Shown here piece after piece: positions 61,962-64,000 of a stretch of 64,000 nucleotides of DNA. The notes below the pieces were generated by a model, which worked only from the letters and a program-made list of their open reading frames with translations, was not told the origin of the DNA and did not search any database. The stretch comes from CAVUNY01 sp963768585 (lineage in GTDB: Bacteria; Chloroflexota; Anaerolineae; Anaerolineales; Anaerolineaceae). Location of the stretch: contig CAVYIF010000017.1 in assembly GCA_963768585.1 (NCBI GenBank), forward strand, positions 62,001 through 126,000, given 5' to 3'. Positions within the stretch are counted from its first letter, which is position 1, and the number at the start of each line of letters is the position of its first letter. Position numbers and translations under genes: made by a program.

Positions 61962-63215
61962 ATGGATACACAATATACGCGCCGCAATGCTTTGCTGAAT
62001 ATCTTCGGTGAGGCTGTATGGGGGCTTAAAGCCAACCTGATCGTGCCCTCCGTCATCCTCGCCGTGCTGCTGTACCAGTACGGTGCCAGCCCGGAGCTGA
62101 TTGGCTCTATTACCGCTATCGAAACCGGCATGCTGCTCTTGCCGCAGATGCTGGGCGGCTACCTGTTTCATTCCCGTGCGCGCCGCAAGCGGCAGTTGGT
62201 GCTGTGGCATTACCTGGTCATGCTGCCCTTCAATATCATCATGGGCGTGCTGACTTTTTTCGCGCGCCAGATGGACCCGGCTATTTACCGCACGCTTATG
62301 CTGGTCTGCTTTGCCTGCTATATGGGGGCAATCGGGGTCGTCTCTGCCTCGTGGTTTGAATATTTTTTGGGGACCATCTACGAGCCGGGCATTCGGGGAA
62401 CGGTGATGGGGTTGAGCACCTTCGCCGCCAGCATCACGGGCACCTTCGGCGCGCTGTTTGCCGGATGGCTGATCGGCAGCCTGCCCCTGCCAGATGCCTA
62501 TGCCTGGCTGTACCTGATCTCCTGGGTTTTCGGCATGCTTTCAATCAGCCTGTTTATTTTCATCAAGGATCCCGGCAGCGCCGCTTCGGTTCTAAATGAG
62601 AAGCGCCCCACCCTGAAAAGCCTGAGGGAGAGCCTGAGCATGAGTCTGGGTGTGGCCAACTTCCGCACTTACCTGCTGGGGCGCATCCTGGCCATTTCGG
62701 GGTTCAGTATCATCCCTTTTGTGGCGATTTATTATTCCTCGGTTTCCGGGGGCGGGCTGCCCAAAGAAACGGTCGTTGCCAGCTATTCGGCTTTCACCAT
62801 TGCCAATGCCCTGGGCGGTCTATTTCTGGGACGCCTCGGCGACCGCTTTGGCCATCGCTGGGGTATTCTGTTTGGGATAGGGATGCAAATGCTCGCCTTG
62901 CTGGCCGCGTTGAGCGTGCCGGGGATCGCCGGCTGCATTCTAACCTATGCGGGAGCTGGCTTTGCGGCGGCCTGCGGCTTCATTTCTCATTACAACCTGG
63001 TGATGGATATGTGCCCGGCGGAAAACCCCAACCGCGTGGCGCATATCGCTATGGCTAACCTGACCATTGGCATTCCGGCTTCACTGGCACCCCTGGCCGC
63101 CGGATGGGTCGTAGGGGGATGGGGCATCACCACCCTTTTTACCATTTGCCTGGGGATCAGTCTGGCGGCGCTGCTGTGGTTGGTGCTGCGCTTCAAGGAA
63201 CCAAGGTCAGTTTAA
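61962..63215 (+). CDS. MFS transporter
   Basis: 417 residues with 12 predicted helices. FGEAVWGLKANLIVPSVILAVLL starts the first helix, and ANALGGLFLGRLGDRFGHRWGILFG is an MFS loop motif between helices 8 and 9. The central loop includes SLSMSLGVANFRTYLL. The substrate is not recognisable, and it does not closely match the other two MFS genes of the window. The gene ends six bases before a strong hairpin. Confidence 0.85.
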   Translation: MDTQYTRRNALLNIFGEAVWGLKANLIVPSVILAVLLYQYGASPELIGSITAIETGMLLLPQMLGGYLFHSRARRKRQLVLWHYLVMLPFNIIMGVLTFFARQMDPAIYRTLMLVCFACYMGAIGVVSASWFEYFLGTIYEPGIRGTVMGLSTFAASITGTFGALFAGWLIGSLPLPDAYAWLYLISWVFGMLSISLFIFIKDPGSAASVLNEKRPTLKSLRESLSMSLGVANFRTYLLGRILAISGFSIIPFVAIYYSSVSGGGLPKETVVASYSAFTIANALGGLFLGRLGDRFGHRWGILFGIGMQMLALLAALSVPGIAGCILTYAGAGFAAACGFISHYNLVMDMCPAENPNRVAHIAMANLTIGIPASLAPLAAGWVVGGWGITTLFTICLGISLAALLWLVLRFKEPRSV

Positions 63216-63220
63216 ATAAA

Positions 63221-63261
63221 GGTTGTGGTTTTCCCCACCTGCGGTGGGGAAAACCACAACC
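63221..63261. terminator. Very strong bidirectional hairpin
   Basis: Perfect 19-bp stem GGTTGTGGTTTTCCCCACC (63221-63239) and its complement (63243-63261) with a 3-base loop. Placed between the convergent MFS and serC genes. Confidence 0.85.
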
Positions 63262-63275
63262 GCGCCCAGATATAT

Positions 63276-64000
63276 TTATCCGTTCTTCTTCTGGAATTCT
63301 CCCATAAACTGGACCAGCGCCTGAGCCGATGCAAGCGGCAGCGCATTATAGATGGAGGCCCGCAGGCCGCCCACCGAGCGGTGCCCTTTCAGCCCGATCA
63401 ATTCGGCCCTGGTTGATTCCTTGACAAACTGGGCTTCCAATTCTTCCGAAGGCAGGCGGAAGGGCACATTCATGATCGAGCGCGCCGCAGGAACGGCGTG
63501 TCCGCGGTAGAAACCGCCGCTTTTATCAATCGCCTGGTAGACCAGCCCGGCTTTTTCCTGATTGATCTTGTGCATTGCCGCCAGACCCCCCAGGTCTTTA
63601 AGCCACTTTAAGACCAGACCGACCATATAAATGGTAAAACAGGGTGGCGTATTCTGCAGCGAACCTTTTTCTGCCAACAGTTTGTAATCCAGCATGACCG
63701 GCAGTTTCTCAGGGACGCGCGCCAGCAGATCGTCGCGGATGATCACCACCACTACACCTGCCGGCCCGGCATTCTTCTGCGCGCCGGCATAGATCATACC
63801 GTACTGGGTAACATCCACCGGCTGGCTCAGGAAATCGGAAGACATATCGCACACCAGCGGCACCCCATCTGGCACGCCCGGCTCCGACTTAAATTCGACA
63901 CCGTGAATGGTTTCATTATGGCAAAAGTGAACGTAGGCCGCCTGGGGATCATAATTTAGTTCGCCGGCCTGCGGTAAACGGGTGTAATTATCCGCCGAGC
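63276..64000 (-). CDS. serC: Phosphoserine aminotransferase, 3' part (runs off the window)
   Basis: At least 241 residues of the C-terminal part. AAYVHFCHNETIHGVEF, PLVCDMSSDFLSQPVDV and IYAGAQKNAGPAGVVVV contain the PLP-lysine (Lys in AQKN) and surrounding SerC signatures, then TPPCFTIYMVGLVLKWL and the C-terminal GLKGHRSVGGLRASIYNALP. It converts 3-phosphohydroxypyruvate to phosphoserine in serine synthesis, with glutamate as amino donor. The start lies beyond position 64000. The stop TAA at 63276-63278 is clear. Confidence 0.94.
   Translation of the reverse strand, partial: SADNYTRLPQAGELNYDPQAAYVHFCHNETIHGVEFKSEPGVPDGVPLVCDMSSDFLSQPVDVTQYGMIYAGAQKNAGPAGVVVVIIRDDLLARVPEKLPVMLDYKLLAEKGSLQNTPPCFTIYMVGLVLKWLKDLGGLAAMHKINQEKAGLVYQAIDKSGGFYRGHAVPAARSIMNVPFRLPSEELEAQFVKESTRAELIGLKGHRSVGGLRASIYNALPLASAQALVQFMGEFQKKNG

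Noticed and set aside
63221..63261. 19-bp inverted repeat considered as an insertion-sequence end.
   Set aside because: No partner end or transposase; position between convergent genes fits a terminator.

Overview
The window reads as a piece of a moderately GC-rich, gene-dense bacterial chromosome. It is most likely from the phylum Chloroflexota, class Anaerolineae, but this is inferred from gene content and style, not from any marker gene. Pointers are an F420-type luciferase-like oxidoreductase, sugar-acid dehydratases of the enolase superfamily, a Pro/Thr-repeat secreted protein, an InlB-repeat/DUF11 surface protein ending in a short hydrophobic tail plus Arg, and many gTATAAT-type -10 boxes. 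No rRNA, credible tRNA, CRISPR array, transposase or phage gene was seen.

Layout. 0.3-9 kb: a GyrI-like ligand-binding protein overlapping a clan GH-A-like glycoside hydrolase, then an MFS exporter, a DinB-like protein, a DegV lipid-binding protein, an FGGY sugar kinase and an HI0933-type flavoprotein. 9-17.5 kb: a frameshifted DinB-like gene, an MBL-fold hydrolase, a PadR/membrane-protein pair, a Cys-rich YkgJ-like protein, an F420-type oxidoreductase, a nucleotidyltransferase, an EamA exporter, a triple-module CDGSH protein and a MOSC protein. 17.5-23.7 kb: a peptide or D-amino-acid block. It holds an M55 D-aminopeptidase, a three-gene minus-strand operon (MLE-subgroup epimerase, M42 and M24 peptidases) of different base composition, and a D-Ala-D-Ala-ligase-like ATP-grasp enzyme. 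23.7-28.9 kb: GNAT and APH-type genes, a radical SAM plus nitroreductase pair, and an aldo/keto reductase with Fe-S clusters. 29-34.6 kb: a broken sulfatase and an ABC-2 efflux operon with one broken permease. 34.6-45.5 kb: a lipoprotein, an AT-rich alpha/beta hydrolase, a sugar-acid dehydratase, a molybdopterin oxidoreductase, a CxxCH/Pro-Thr-repeat secreted protein, DUF1349, TVP38, S51-type and 2H phosphoesterase genes. 45.6-51.9 kb: an MDR exporter/methyltransferase/TPR operon, a split ferredoxin, a P-loop protein and a pentaheme cytochrome c. 52-60.7 kb: an RRM protein divergent from an RhlE-like helicase, a broken fatty-acid desaturase, a glucarate-dehydratase-like enzyme, the InlB-repeat protein and a second DEAD-box helicase. 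61-64 kb: a VOC protein, an MFS transporter and the 3' part of serC.

Two signals stand out. First, all three RNA-remodelling genes (RRM protein, RhlE-like helicase, DeaD-like helicase) have a hairpin plus T-run intrinsic terminator inside the 5' leader. The DeaD-like gene also has a long hairpin that buries its Shine-Dalgarno and start codon. Together they look like a shared attenuation or cold-response regulatory scheme. Second, at least eight reading frames are interrupted: seven by frameshifts (the sulfatase by about five, an ABC permease by three) and the DeaD-like helicase by a TAA exactly at its Q-motif glutamine. That is either residual sequencing error or real gene decay, and every broken-gene call depends on which.
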